Part shown: positions 36,861-48,815 of the stretch, one piece after another
Layout of the letters: each line of letters opens with the position of its first letter
How positions within the stretch are numbered: the stretch's first letter is position 1
NCBI GenBank assembly: GCA_020086605.1
Contig: JACBWW010000050.1
Span: forward strand, 3,798,203 to 3,862,202
DNA: 64,000 bases
Source: Lanius collurio
Lineage: Eukaryota > Chordata > Aves > Passeriformes > Laniidae
Reading direction: 5' to 3'
Position numbers and translations under genes: made by a program
Notes under the pieces: model-generated
The model's input: the letters and a program-made list of their open reading frames with translations, nothing else
Told to the model about the DNA's origin: nothing
Database searches by the model: none

Positions 36861-39185
36861 CAACGAGGGCAGGAAGCTGGGTGATGAGCTGGAGGACCAT
36901 CCTAGAAACAGGAGCTGATCCCCAGGGAAAACAAGTGCTGCTGCAGGAGAAAGATGCCCCATCAACCAGCCAGAAGCTAAAACAGCCTCATCCCCCTGGG
37001 AATCAGGCTGCAACCCTTTGCTCCAGTACCAAGCTCCTGCCCCTGTGCTTCCTGCCCAGTTGGGCTGGCAACACCACACACATCACCCCTTCTAGCCTCT
37101 GATGACAGGCTGCAGGGAAAACAAACAACAGAAAGCCTCACACAGTGCAGGGCCAGCAGTACTTCCATTTCCCATGGAGCTGCACGTCGCAGTGGGACTC
37201 TCCAGGATGCAGGAGGGTACTGTCTCCAAGAACAGTTTTCCCCACAGGCATTCATGACATCTCTCTTCCTCATTCTCTCACACACAGATGCTCTCGCACT
37301 GATAAGGATTGAACTCCTTTGGCAGAGAGGGGCAAAGATAAAGTCTTCTCCCTGGCCATCTATTTATATCAAGCTGGTAGGAACTTGTTATCTTCAAGGT
37401 CTCTGGCACACAGAGCTGCAATCAGCCATCAGGGTGCAAAGCTATTAGGGGTGGGCAAAAAGGAACCAAAACCACATTAACCCTCTTTTCTCAGGGAAAA
37501 AAGGTAAGAAGGAAGGGTGTTACAACAGAGCGTGGGCAGCTGCCCTGGCCAGTTGTCAGTGAGAAGAAATCCAGGTGGGACAGAGGGTTAAGCACAGCTC
37601 AGAGAACAACCTGAAGAGCCTGAACTGAGGTGAAACACCTCTTGAGCCAGCACAGGGGCTCTGCATGCCAGGGTGCTGCAGGCACACGTGTGGGTGGTGG
37701 AGCTACACAAACCACTGCCCACTGCTTACCAACCCCATTCTGGCCACTCTGGTGGCCGAGTGCTCTGCAGCTGCTGTGACCTGGCAGCAAAGGTCTGCAG
37801 GCATGTCCCATGGAAAAGGGGGCTTTCCCATGAAAAAGGGGGCTTTTCCATGAAATATTCCTCAGGCTTTGTGTACAAAGATGTTTGGCCAAAAGACTGC
37901 GGATCAGGAAGGAATTATAAATCAGAAAGTATAAGATACTCAGTATCACCAGCTCCTGCAGTAACGAAGCCCCTGTTCATGCACAGCATTAATCTGTCAT
38001 TACTGATGTACATCAGATGGTTTCAATTTCCCCTGCTCCCTCTCATGGCCTGAAAGAAACTGAAGCAAGCAGCAAGAACCCTCTTATTAAATAATAAGCA
38101 TCTACCTTACTATTTCTCTGCAACATGCCTGTGATTGCCCTGTGCAAACCTGACACTTGGGAACCCTCAGCTGCTTCATTTTATAGGCAGTTTGAGACTT
38201 GAGGTGGCTTTTGGTGCCAGCCCTGCTCACTACCACTGACCCTCAGGCCTGCACACAGCTGAGGGGCTGCCAGGCCCCCTTCTGAGCCATCAGAAATGCA
38301 GCCTCGAGCTAACCAGGGCATGGCCCAGGCACCACTGCGGCCCCACCTTCCCTGCAGCCACTTAGTCTGGGCAAGGATAATCCTGTCTCCGGCAAGAAAG
38401 CAAGTGTTTGAAAAACATGTTCACCAGTGCATTTCAATTATCAACGTTTTTAAACACTGTTTCACACCCCTTGAGAATACAATCACACCTCAGACAGGGC
38501 TGCCTCTTCACAGGGTATCACAGCCACTCGCAGACCCTGTTTTTGCACCTGGGAAAGGCTAGGGGGGGAAGAACCTTTATCCTAAGGATGCCTTAAGCAA
38601 AGCCTCACATCTTTTAAAATGAAGCAAGAAGGTCACATTTACTGCTTAGCAACTTTTCTCTCCCAAAACTTCACCGTGGCTGTGTGGGCACCTGCACACA
38701 AGAGCTGAAGGAGCTCCTTGCCTTGGTCTCTGACAGTCCACTCAGGAGCTGACAGCTGAGCGTTTTATTCCTCCTGCAAACAAAACACATCAGTTGAACA
38801 CCACCAGGGAAGGAGCAGGACCAGAGCAAACTCCCAGAAAAAGCCTTGGCAGCTTTCCTCCTGCTCTGTGGCTGCAAGTGAGACGAGGAACAGAGCACGA
38901 CACATGGAGCAACAGAAGCTGAACACACGTGTTACTGCAAGGAAAATGAACAATATCAGAGGGGAGGGGGGAGGGAAAGGCACTTGCTAACAAATATTTA
39001 TTAAAACACAATCTTATCCTTGTCTGACCCTAATTCTGATTAAGGAAAACGAGACAGACTGGCATCACTGCTGGGGCATTCAGGGGGTGGCACTGACCAT
39101 CCAGGTATATAATAATTGCCCAGGAGGCCCCAGAGCCACTCCCTCACCTTCCCTCCAGCAACCTGGGATGTGTCACTTCACAACA
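36861..39185. other. Unique non-coding sequence
   Basis: Holds a small tandem duplication (37807-37855) and an AT-rich stretch at about 37860-38110 with ATTAATCTGTCATTACTG. No gene is supported. Confidence 0.5.
37807..37855. repeat. 20-bp tandem duplication, about 2.4 copies
   Basis: CCCATGGAAAAGGGGGCTTT is followed directly by CCCATGAAAAAGGGGGCTTT, an extra T, and a partial third CCATGAAA. The two full copies differ by one base. Confidence 0.9.
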
Positions 39186-39263
39186 CCCCCCGTGGCAGGG
39201 GGGCTGGAACTGGATGATCTTTAGGGTCCCTTCCAACCCAAACCCTTCTAGGATTCCATGACT
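39186..39263 (+). mobile_element. CR1 LINE 3' end, sense
   Basis: GGGGGGCTGGAACTGGATGA, TCTTTAGGGTCCCTTCCAAC and CCTTCTAGGATTCCATGAC form a CR1 3' terminus of the AACTGGATGATCTTTAAGGTCCC type. Confidence 0.9.
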
Positions 39264-39607
39264 ACTTTGAGGTCACTCAGCCCCGCTCTCCAGGCTCCCA
39301 GAGTCCTCTGACAGAGTCAAAGCATCTTCCAGTCTCAGAGCAGCCAGCTCTCCATGCATCCTGCTCACTGTGGCCTGTCAAAAGGACACTCAAGTCCTGC
39401 AACCTCCGTAGATCTCCTTCCTTCCACCCACATCTTCTACAGAGATCACCAAGGCATGTGCTTCCCATCCCAGCAAGCCAGCAGGCTCCATAAAGAGGAG
39501 GGAAAAATCTGCAGACCTCAGGGATCTGGGGGCTTCAAAACCCAACAAGTTTAGGACCCGAGCATGCCTGCCCTACTGACAGCTATGGCACTTCACAGGA
39601 GCACAGG

Positions 39608-39690
39608 GAATCATGGCTGGGGTTGGAAGGGACCTTAAAGATCATCTATTTTCAAGCCCATGCCATGGGCAGGGACACTTCCCATTAGAC
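39608..39690 (-). mobile_element. CR1 LINE 3' end, antisense
   Basis: GGGAATCATGGCTGGGGTTG, GAAGGGACCTTAAAGATCAT and CATGGGCAGGGACACTTCCC are the reverse complement of a CR1 3' end. It lies only about 350 bases from a sense CR1 tail, so the two form a head-out pair. Confidence 0.92.
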
Positions 39691-40284
39691 TGGGGTTTAG
39701 AGGCCATAAGCATAACAAAGCTTGGGAAATCTAGACACATGCCAAATGGTTGGACAGACTCCTGAAATGGCTCAGCAAGCAATGAGCTTGGTGCAGTGTC
39801 CCCATCAGTCACTGGCTATCAAGCCTAATCCCATGGCATAGTAACATTCCTTGAATATGCTTTACATTTAAAAGATAATGAAGAACCAGGGTGAAAAAAA
39901 ATGCTATGATGGAAGAGAAGAGTTGAAATTCAACCCCTGTAAGAAGCCCTAAAGACAAAAGCACATTTCACATTCTGAAATCTGTAAGAGAGCTGATTTT
40001 CTGTTCCTCAGCTTCAATCACCCCTTTGCTAGTGAGATTTGGCACTAGCCCAGGTCTCCTGAGGAAGCAGAGGCAAGGATTTTCCTAAGGATTTGTCACC
40101 CACATCTCCTCCCACAACGCTTCCTTGGGGTTTTTTTAATGAGCAAGGCCCTCCTTTGAAAAAAAATCTGCCTTTAAAACATGAGGCCATGCCCATGAGA
40201 AACCCCAGGGCAGTATTTCCACCTCAACCCCAGCTCCAAGCCCCTGCTTGCCTGCAGGCCCTGCTGCCTTCCACCTGGTTAAGG
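39691..40284. other. Unique non-coding sequence
   Basis: No gene or clear repeat is visible in this interval. Confidence 0.5.
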
Positions 40285-40560
40285 AGGATGTTTTCATTAT
40301 TGTTCAATTTGCAGTGAGTTTAGCTTCATGTCCTTCATTGGATTATTTTTATATTTAATGTCCTCTCCTCTCCTCCTCTTCTTTTTATAGACTGGTAATC
40401 CAAGTCCCTTGGCAAGGCTGAGTAATCTTGATCAGATTTTAATCAAAGTAAGCCAGATCCTCAGCTGCCAGTATTGATGCATCTGCCTTTAAATATTTGA
40501 ACGATGCTGATTTACCCCAGCGAGGCGCAGGCCCCATCCGTTCAGGAAATTTAAATTCCT
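40285..40560. promoter_or_regulatory. Enhancer-like conserved-element candidate
   Basis: TTTTCATTATTGTTCAATTT and ATTGGATTATTTTTATATTT, with GATCAGATTTTAATCAAAG (TCF/LEF-like ATCAAAG) and TTTAAATATTTGAACGATG. A pyrimidine-rich run lies in the middle (about 40358-40385). It has no repeat signature or reading frame. Confidence 0.3.
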
Positions 40561-41692
40561 TCCTAGGCATCAAGCTAAAACAACAAGACAGAACAAGCAA
40601 CCTGCTGCTAAGGGGTTTTAGTTTATAAAACCAATACCCAGGATTTCAGAACTAAATGAAAATCTGAGATAATCCCTCCCCAAATCCAGCCTGGGAAAAG
40701 CACTCCGGACAGATAAGTATCGAGTAACTTCTTAAAACACACTTCTTCCTTTTGTAAAAGCTTTCATCAAGTCAGAGCCAAAGGGAAATTACCCACAAGG
40801 CCTCATTCCTTGACATGACCCAGAGAATTCATGTTTTCCACCCTTAGAAAATGCGCATTTTACCCAGGCAGGCTTCTCCATGATGGGCCTGCTTCTGCTT
40901 TGTTCAGCAAATGACCCTTGCACCACTGCCAAACCCCAAGCATCCAAAATCAGCATATTAGTCAGAAAATAATGAGATTTCTGAAATACAAAACGTTGGC
41001 TCCATTTTCCTTACCTTTAAAGATGATATCTGCCAGCTTCCCTCCACAGATTAGAAAGCAAAAGAAAAAGCACTTAGATGAAAAAGAGTCTCTTCTAATC
41101 ACCTGACTCCAAGAGATGAGTTTGAGGCAGAGACAGGGGCTGTCCCACAGAACTTGTCAGTATTTGGACTGCAAACAGTGCCTAAGCGATGCCAGAAATA
41201 GATGATTGCCTCAGATACACTGCTAAAGGCAAGAGAAGCCAATTATCCAGATTTCCTTGCCCAGCTGGGGTAAGGGAACTCCTGAGGAACACGAGGGGTT
41301 TGCAGGTTCTCTGGTCATTTCCACTGTGACAGGGGTTACACAGGTGTCCCCAGGGGAGTTACACCAGAGCCTCACAACACATCTGCATTTCCACCCCTAC
41401 TGCTAGAATGCTGAAAGGTCTTCAGGGTGTGCCAGATCCATGCCCTGTTGTAGGCCCAGTCCTGAACAGGGGGAGAACAACCCAAGGACCTCAGTCCCTC
41501 CTTCCCTCAGGAGGCTGAGGGCTCCTACTGCCCTTCTGCAGCTGTTGGCTGGACCTGCCCTTCCTTCCACCTCCAGCCAGGCAGGCTGGGATCAAATCCT
41601 CTCCTGTTTGTGACTCTTACCTGCCATCCTGCTTCACAACTAATGCCTCAGCTTTGCTCTCCACACCCCAAAGTCAGCAGGGAGGAACGAGA
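40561..41692. other. Unique non-coding sequence
   Basis: Nothing supported as a gene. The sequence is mixed in composition and ends at the CR1 that begins near 41693. Confidence 0.5.
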
Positions 41693-42093
41693 CCAGTAAG
41701 GAGCAGCTGAGGGAGCTGGGGTTGTTCAACCTGGAGTAAAAGAGCCCCAGGAGAGATCTTCTTGCTCTCCACAATTGGGAGGCTGTAGCCAGGTCAAGCT
41801 CTGCCCCCAGGGAATAAGGCTAGGACAAGAGGAAGCAGCCTCAAGCTGTGCCAAGGGAGGTTTACATTGGATATTAGGAAAAATTTCTTCACTGAAAGTG
41901 TGTTCAAGCACTGGAACAGGCAAACTGGGAAAGTGGTGGAGTCACCATCCCTAGAAGTGTTCAAAAAAACCTGTGGATGTGGCACTTGGGGCCACAGTTT
42001 AGTCCACAAGAGCCTGGGGGGCTTTGTACTGCTGGGTTAACGGTTGGACTTGATGATCTAAGAGGTCTTTTCCAACATAAAAATTCTGTTAGT
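41693..42093 (+). mobile_element. CR1 LINE 3' fragment, sense (longest clear copy)
   Basis: CAGCTGAGGGAGCTGGGGTT and GTTCAACCTGGAGTAAAAGA open the copy. CR1 segments follow in order: GGAGGTTTACATTGGATATT, AGGAAAAATTTCTTCACTGA, CACTGGAACAGGCAAACTGG, GTGGTGGAGTCACCATCCCT, GTTGGACTTGATGATCTAAG and AGGTCTTTTCCAACATAAAA. It reaches the natural 3' end near ATTCTGTTAG and is about 400 bases long, so it carries the 3' UTR only. Confidence 0.96.
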
Positions 42094-42831
42094 TTATAAT
42101 CACCCTCCTGCAAGAGCCCAGCTCCTGAACTGCACTTGGATCCACACCATGTCTTCCATGCAAGTCCAGTAAAACCAGTGACCCTTCAACTGAGCAAATG
42201 CTACAGGATTAGGTGCTGCCCTGTGAGGGACAAAGCCATGGGACAGTGCCCTTAAGATGTTATTACTCATTAAGGGGACCAAAAATGAGCTGAGACTTAA
42301 AAAAACCCATAAAGTCTGCCAATGGCCTTAAGGGGAAACTACAAAAGAGCAGAGCTAGGGATGAGGAAAAACCAAGGACTTTTGTTTCTTTCCCCATGGC
42401 TCCTCCACAGTTCTGTGAGGAGAAGAGTGCTCCAGTGGACACAACCCCACCAATTTCACCATTAACAGGCACATTAAATGGGCCTGTGAGCAATCTCATG
42501 GAGGAAAGGGTACAGAGGAGCATCTGCAGGGGGGTTAACGAGCTCCAGCTCCTGCAAGCAGTGGGCATCTTTTGTCCTTTCACATTAGCTCACCCGAGCA
42601 TCCCTGATCCGAGACGCAGGTTCCTGCAGCAGATGGCCTTATCAGTGACCGTGTGTGGTGACAAGGAGACCACAACAGGTGGCCCAGACAGCAACCAAAG
42701 CACTTCACCCCACTTGCCCCAAAACAGGTACAAGATCATGCCAAGGGCAACCAGGATCAGAGCACAGAAGAGACACCACGTGCAAGTAGTCCAAGTGACC
42801 CTTGTGTGCCTTCCACGCTGCTAAAGGCTCA
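42094..42831. other. Unique sequence between two CR1 copies
   Basis: No gene is supported. A plus-strand frame of 142 codons (42396-42824) runs to the edge of the next CR1 and is not recognisable. Confidence 0.45.
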
Positions 42832-43215
42832 GCTGGAACACGATGTCCAGTTTGGGATGCTGATCTTCCAGACGCTGTGAACAATTGGAGACAGTCCAAG
42901 AGAGACAGACAACAGTGACTGGAAATCTCTATAGGAGACAGTTGGCAAGGAGGAGTGGAAAGCATTTGTGATGCTCAGTCTAGAAAGGATGGAGACATGG
43001 TTACAATCTTCAGACAAACAAAAAAGAAGGGGGGGAAATAAAAGCCATCCACCTTTCCCCATCTGTGGAATGATCAAGAAGTCCTGAGCTTAATTTAAAA
43101 CAAGGAATCTTTCAATCAAATGTTAAGAAAAATTTTCCAAGTGCACCGACAGCAAAAGTACTAGACAGTTGTCAGAACTCTATTGCTTTCCTCCAACATC
43201 CACTGTTAAATTAAA
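42832..43215 (+). mobile_element. Old, degraded CR1 LINE fragment, sense
   Basis: CTCAGCTGGAACACGATGTC, CAGTTTGGGATGCTG and GACAGTCCAAGAGAGACAGA correspond to the CR1 'gagtactgtgtccagttttgg' region. TTCAATCAAATGTTAAGAAA and AATTTTCCAAGTGCACC later match the 'tagatgttaagaaaaact' region. Many substitutions and an inserted purine tract show it is older than the copy at 41.7 kb. Confidence 0.75.
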
Positions 43216-44640
43216 CCCTTTGGGCTACGCTGCAGAAGACCCCATAACTCAGCCACGAGGCAGTCAGGAGAGTTACGAGCTCATTCTGCGCTGTGACGTG
43301 GGGAATGGATAGTCCAGCGCCAGTGAAAAAGAAATTAATTTCCAGCCCATCATAAAAAACACCAAAAAAACAAAAAAGCCACACAGCAGCTGCTGCTTAG
43401 AGGGACCTTTAAAAACCCTTCCAGTGTGAAAAGGCCAGCAAGGCAGGGAGTGGGTGTGTGCTTCCAGGGCTGGCAGGAGCTGGCAAATGGAGAGGAGAAA
43501 CCCACAGCAAAGCTGGGCCTGCTAAGCGTGGTGGGAAACAGGAGAGCAGAGCAACAATGCCCACCTGCTCTCTGTGAGGTGACCCACCCACCACTGTGCT
43601 GCTGCCAAGAGGGGTCTGGGGCCCTCATCACAGCATTTCCAGAGTCTGGGACACTCTCTCCTCCAGCACACACAAGCCTCACGCTGAGCTGGTGGCTCCA
43701 TCCTTAACGTGTCTCCAGGTCAGGCCATTTCCGTGCTGGAGCTCAGGACTGAGCTCCCAGGCTGGCTCTAGCAGTGGGTGGGTGCCAGCTGCCAGCTTGA
43801 TGGCAGCACATGGCTGGGTGCTCCCAGCAGCCAGAGCAGGAAGGGGTTTGGGATGACCTTGTCTTTGTCCATGTCCAACCAAATAAAACAATACATACAC
43901 TTTTATGTATATCCAACCAAATAAATCCCAAGTACAGAAGCTTTTCAAGCCTGAGGCCGAGCTGTGTACCCTCAAGTTCTTCTGAACTCTACGTGGAACA
44001 TGGGAAGGAGCCCAGGATTTGCACCACCCTCCTTGGATTTGGGTCCTAGCTGCCTGATGAGCCCTTGCATGAGTCAAAAATACAGTCATTTGTCTGTCTG
44101 CCTCGTCATGGGTCTGCCCTATTCCAGATACACTGGCTGAAGCCAGTTCTTGCATCATGTCTTCAAATTCATCCCAGCCAAAACTTCTTGTGCTCTGTCT
44201 TCCAAATCTCTCTTTGTGTATTTTTGGTTGGATCTGGAATCCAGTAAGCTGAGAGGTGCTTGGAGAAACCAAACTCTGGCTAATTGCTTTAGCACTCATC
44301 AGAAAACACAGCATGATGCAGATCCACGATAAAGCACAGATCTCATGGAGAGTCCCCTAGTGATGCACATACATTTTGCAGGAGGTTTCACTCCAGATCG
44401 AGCCATTCCTGAATGACAGACCTGCATTTCAAACCCATAAAAATTCCTCCTTTCTCCTCCCACAATGACTTGTGCTTGTGTGAGGCTTGGCTCAGACCAT
44501 CGCTGTATTTGCAAGGTGCAGTCAAACTCAGCTCACATGAGAAGAAATTTCTGGACCTATTCCACCACTCCTTTCCTCGTGTGCAGCACAAAGATGCCCG
44601 GAAATATGTTTGTAGTGAACTATTATCCTCTGCACTCTGT
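43216..44640. other. Unique non-coding sequence
   Basis: Contains a 14-bp direct repeat pair at 43874-43925. A minus-strand frame of 211 codons (43679-44314) has no domain and crosses this repeat. Confidence 0.45.
43874..43925. repeat. Direct repeat flanking a small inverted repeat
   Basis: TCCAACCAAATAAA occurs at 43874-43887 and 43912-43925. Between them ATACATA and TATGTAT can pair around CACTTT. A reverse-complement relative (TTTGGTTGGAT) appears near 44223-44233. Confidence 0.7.
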
Positions 44641-45075
44641 GCACTCTGCTTCCTGCTTTGTTTATAGAGACTTTAGGGAGATTTGTGGGCCTGGAGATGA
44701 GTTATAGGGAGGAAGACAAACATATTTTACTGTTCTGGGCAAGGAGTGCTGGAATCCTGCGGACATCTGGAGGAATTATTTGCAGAAAATTAACGCTGTT
44801 TGTCATTTGCATGATAAACTTCTGGATCTCAAATGAATGATGGGAAGAAACCGGTGGGAGATGCTCATTATCCCTGATGGAGTGAAGCCCCTTGACATGA
44901 TGCTAAGGTCGCCATGATCTATGGACCTGCTGACTGACAAATCTGAGAGCTCTGGAATTGAACACACAATATCACTGGGGGCGTAAGCGCTCTGCCACAT
45001 TAAATGCCGAGGTGTTAATAATTGTTGCTTTGCCTCTGATTGCCGGAGTTTCGGATGCGCTCGCTCTGGCTGTCT
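44641..45075. promoter_or_regulatory. Long enhancer-like conserved-element candidate
   Basis: AAATTAACGCTGTTTGTCAT and TTGCATGATAAACTTCTGG (POU-like ATTTGCATGAT), GAATGATGGGAAG, GATGCTCATTATCCCTGATG and GTTAATAATTGTTGCTTTG (SOX-like) lie in about 300 bases, followed by a small CpG-bearing end (GATTGCCGGAGTTTCGGATG). It has no repeat signature; frames are short and broken. Confidence 0.33.
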
Positions 45076-46479
45076 CACAGGGCACGCACCTTAACTCCTT
45101 AGTGACTAATTCCTGAGGAGATGGGATGCAAACACACCTGCACATATCCAGGCAGACCCACAGATTAAAGCCTGCAGGCTTTCTTGTTTCTCTCCTGATG
45201 TTCCTTTGGGGACCGTGCTCTCAGCAGCTCCCTGGCAGGTTCCTCACCTCTGCCTCGGCAGCAGTTACAAATCCCAGGTGGGGGGGTGGTGATGTGCCCT
45301 GAGCTCAAATTCACAGCATGGCAGAGGAGTCCTCAAAGTTTTCCCAATACTCCAGTTCAGCACACCTCATTCTTCTGTATGTTAATGTTTGCTGCCTGGG
45401 AGCCAGCTCCATTTTCCCTGCAGCTCTAATGTGCCAGGGAGGAGCTCTTGGAAAGCTGGGAGCACTGCTGGCAGGGTGGCAGGGACCCAGAAGAACCAAG
45501 CCTGGGCAATGTCATCTTGCCTAGGACATGGCTCCTGGTCTTTCAGCAACCCAGCTTCTTCCTTGGAAAAGATGAAATATTCTATGATCTGTTCCTGAGT
45601 TGTTGCTTGTAAGACTTCAGAGTGTTTCCCAAATTAGGGGGTGATTTCCCCTCCGCTTCCCATGGAAGAGGCAGAGCTGGGGCACAGAAGGGATGGGAGG
45701 TCTCTCCAGGGGAGCGGAGGGGATGCATCAGCTGTGGCAGCCTTATTAAAGGAGAGGCAAGGGAAGCAGAGGGCACCAGGGCACCTGGGCTCAGATTAAA
45801 TTCACTGTCTCAAGTGCTTTTGTAAGTTCCTCTAAATTAATTTCCCAGTGCTTTCACCCCTGTCTTTAAGCTGAGAGAGCAGCATGCCCCTTCCTCACTG
45901 GGCACTGGGAAGATGAATATTCACAAACGTTTTTAACACAAGAAGGCAGAAGAATGTCTAATTGGATGGAAGACATAACAAAAACCCCAAGAGTTTTGGG
46001 CACCAGGACCAGCCCACAACTGCCACATGACGAGGAAAGCAGGGCAAGTCCTCTGCTGCTGACTGCAGCCTCCCTGGGAGCACAAGGGGGCAGGGATCTG
46101 AGGAGGGCTAGCTCCACTGACGGTATTCCCAGCGCAAAGGTGCTGCCAAAATACTCTGACACCTTTCCTTTTATCAAACGAAGCGCCATGCTAATCAGCA
46201 CGGGCAGAGAAATCCAGCCCCTTCCTTTCTGGAACACCTGGAGGCCACGATGTGATGAGCCAGTGGATGGGGCAATGCAGTCTGACTTCACCTGAGAGGC
46301 AGGGAATGAGAGCAGCCCGTGGATTTGGGGCAGGCATGGGAGAGCCAGCACAGGACCCACCAGTGCTCCGGGAACAACTGCGGCTCAGGGCATGGCTCTG
46401 CTCCAAGCTCTGTCCCTCCTCAGTGGGACTGGAGCTGAGACAGGGAAGAAAAATGAGCATCTGGAAGTCCATATGAATA
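45076..46479. other. Unique non-coding sequence
   Basis: GC-moderate sequence without repeats or a credible exon. A minus-strand frame of 164 codons (45866-46360) has an opposing plus-strand frame of 113 codons and no domain. Confidence 0.45.
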
Positions 46480-46745
46480 AGCTAATGCCGCAGGGCTGTC
46501 AGTCATGTGCTAATACCCTTAGCTAAAGAAACATATTGATCCCGATTGCCTGGAATTGCACTTGAAAAGGGCTGGGTGACATTTCCAAGGAGACACGAGC
46601 TACTTTCAAGTCAATTAGCGGCATTGGAGGATTCATGCTGAGGGGACGCACTCACCTCCGAGGAATGCCAGGAGAGAATGAGAATTGAATTAAGCCTTTT
46701 CATACACCGAGAAACAAATCCTTTAATGGCCTGTAACAGCTGACA
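46480..46745. promoter_or_regulatory. Enhancer-like conserved-element candidate
   Basis: GAATAAGCTAATGCCGC, CATGTGCTAATACCCTTAGC, AACATATTGATCCCGATTGC, CAAGTCAATTAGCGGCATTG and GAGAATTGAATTAAGCC occur in 260 bases, all TAAT/ATTA-bearing. CpGs are interspersed within the AT-rich text, as often seen in deeply conserved elements. There is no repeat signature. Confidence 0.33.
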
Positions 46746-48689
46746 GGACACCCAGGGTCGCCAAAAGCATGCTGGCAGCAGCTAGGTGAAGAAGTTTTCC
46801 CATGATGAAGCTGAGGACTGCAGAGCAGCTGAATCACTGCGACAGGCCCAGGAGGGCACGCAGAGCTCCACAGGGTAATCCTCTAAACAAGGGAACAGAG
46901 GGAAGCAAAGTTTAAGTTCCGTGTCAACAATGCAGGTAAAGCTCTTCATGCCTCTCCAGGTCCCCGATGTCCCTCGGGGCTCAATGGGAACGTCACAGCC
47001 AGCACATCTTACACTGAGCACCATGCCCCTCGTGGAACAGGCACTTAAGTGAGCTCTTCTGCCCGCTGCCTTCCCAAAAATATTCCTTCCTCCTATGGAT
47101 CCCAAAGCCTCCTTCAGAGCCTAGGACCCCAGGCGGGTTTGAAACCACCACAGCAAACCCAAAGGCAGAGAAATCAGTGTAACTCTGCAATTCCTCTGGT
47201 TTTTCTATTTGCGGGTGCTCTGACCCATATTTAGTTTCCATGGTTCCTCTTATGTTCCTATAAACATGAGGCTTGTACCTGAATTCGAGGCTTTCTGGAC
47301 AGTTTTACAGAGATGATTTCCTGCTCTCTCACAGCGACTGCAGTCATTCTGTCTCACAAGCCAGGGAGCAGAACCCTTCGATCCCGGTGCAGCAGGGAGT
47401 GAAAGCCTTCCAATCCACCCGCAGGGGGAAAGTGACCCCACCAGCTACAGACTGGCTGAGGCCTCAGAACTGAACAGGTCCCTGGGGCATTTGAATCTTC
47501 CTGAGTATGGCACAGGAAAATGAAAATGGACAGAGAAACCATCCCACACGTTTTCTCCAGCTCCAGTTCTGCAACCTCTCAGACACTGTGGGTTTCCCTG
47601 TGATAGCATCTCTCAGCCATGAGCCCAAAGCCATCTTCAACACACCAGTGACATTCAGAGGCCCCTGAACATGCCACCATGTTCTTTGGAGTGTTGCCAC
47701 AGCCCAGGGAAAGCTCCCCTTTGTCCCCACCTTCCAAAGCCAATTAGTTTAGCTGAGCCCAAAACCCCAATCATGTCCTCAGACCCTTCCTCATCCACAC
47801 ACCTACACCAGGGATGCTGCACCACAAACTCTAATGGGGCTAATCCTACCATGCTGCAGCAGCACAAGTTTAACAGTGAGATTTTTTTACCCACCCTCAC
47901 CACGATGCAGGTTTTCCCAGTCCAGTACAAGCCAAAACCCTTTTGGTGTTCCCCTGGTTTCCCCCCTCCCCTCTGCTACACTCCTAAACTGAAAGATAGA
48001 GACAGACAGCTTCAATCCCAAAGGAATTCAAATGGAAGTTGTTCTTTTCAACTCAGCTGAAGAGAAGAGCCTGTGTTTATAAACCCAGAGGCTTCAAGCA
48101 GAATAAAAGAATCTCCTAATAGCCCCTGCAGACAGGAGGAGACTTGGGAAATGGATCCTCCCATGGGTTTGCCATGGAGTGCCCCTCGAGTTTTTAACCA
48201 AGCATTTTCTCATCTGAGTTTCTTATATGGCCAGTGATTTTCCAGAGAGAAAATGAAATCAGAATTTTGACACATCTGAAGAGTTCTGCAGAGCCAGAGC
48301 CCCTGTTCTTTCGGTGGCACCTCAGACCACAAGCGTCTATCCAAAGCACAGCCAAAAACTGTAAGAAACCTGGTTTTTTCTCTAGAACAACAGAGTGCAG
48401 CGTGTCAGGCTCATTTTGCAAGGACTGCTCGGAGCCTGGATCTCAATTAAAGCTACCAGGGCTCAAAATAGCCTTTTGCAGTATTTGCAGCCTGTAACAT
48501 AAAGCATGGGTCATATTACTGAAAGCACCTGAGAAACACAAACGGCTGAGGCTCAGCTTCAAAGTGACCCTTGCTTCAACACCCCCTTCTTTTCTCTCGT
48601 GGATGGAACGTGGTTAAAAGCAACACATAAGTACCATTTAATGCTGAAGAAGTCGGTCAGACCACACTGATGCTTACAGGTAGAGAGCT
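46746..48689. other. Unique non-coding sequence
   Basis: No gene or mobile element is recognised in this interval. Confidence 0.5.
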
Positions 48690-48815
48690 GATGCACATGA
48701 GTGACTTTTCCAAAGCTATGCAGTAAATCCAAAACACAACTGAGACTTAACCTCAGGTCTTCCAAACCCCTCCCTTCCCCACCAAACCATTGCACTTTGC
48801 TTTCTGCTCGCTAAT
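48690..48815 (+). mobile_element. MIR-like SINE fragment
   Basis: GAGTGACTTTTCCAAAGCTA and TGCAGTAAATCC, followed by CTTAACCTCAGGTCTTCCAA and ACCCC, parallel the MIR order 'agtgacttgcccaaggtcacacag ... cccaggtctnctgactcc'. Divergence is high, as expected for a mammal-bird-shared relic. Confidence 0.45.

Noticed and set aside
36417..37079. Minus-strand open frame of 220 codons
   Set aside because: Passes through a C16 run as poly-Gly and has no domain.
43679..44314. Minus-strand open frame of 211 codons
   Set aside because: Crosses a small repeat and has no protein-like features.
45570..45595. ATTCTATGATC string resembling a CR1 tail
   Set aside because: The preceding bases do not match the CR1 3' region; most likely chance.
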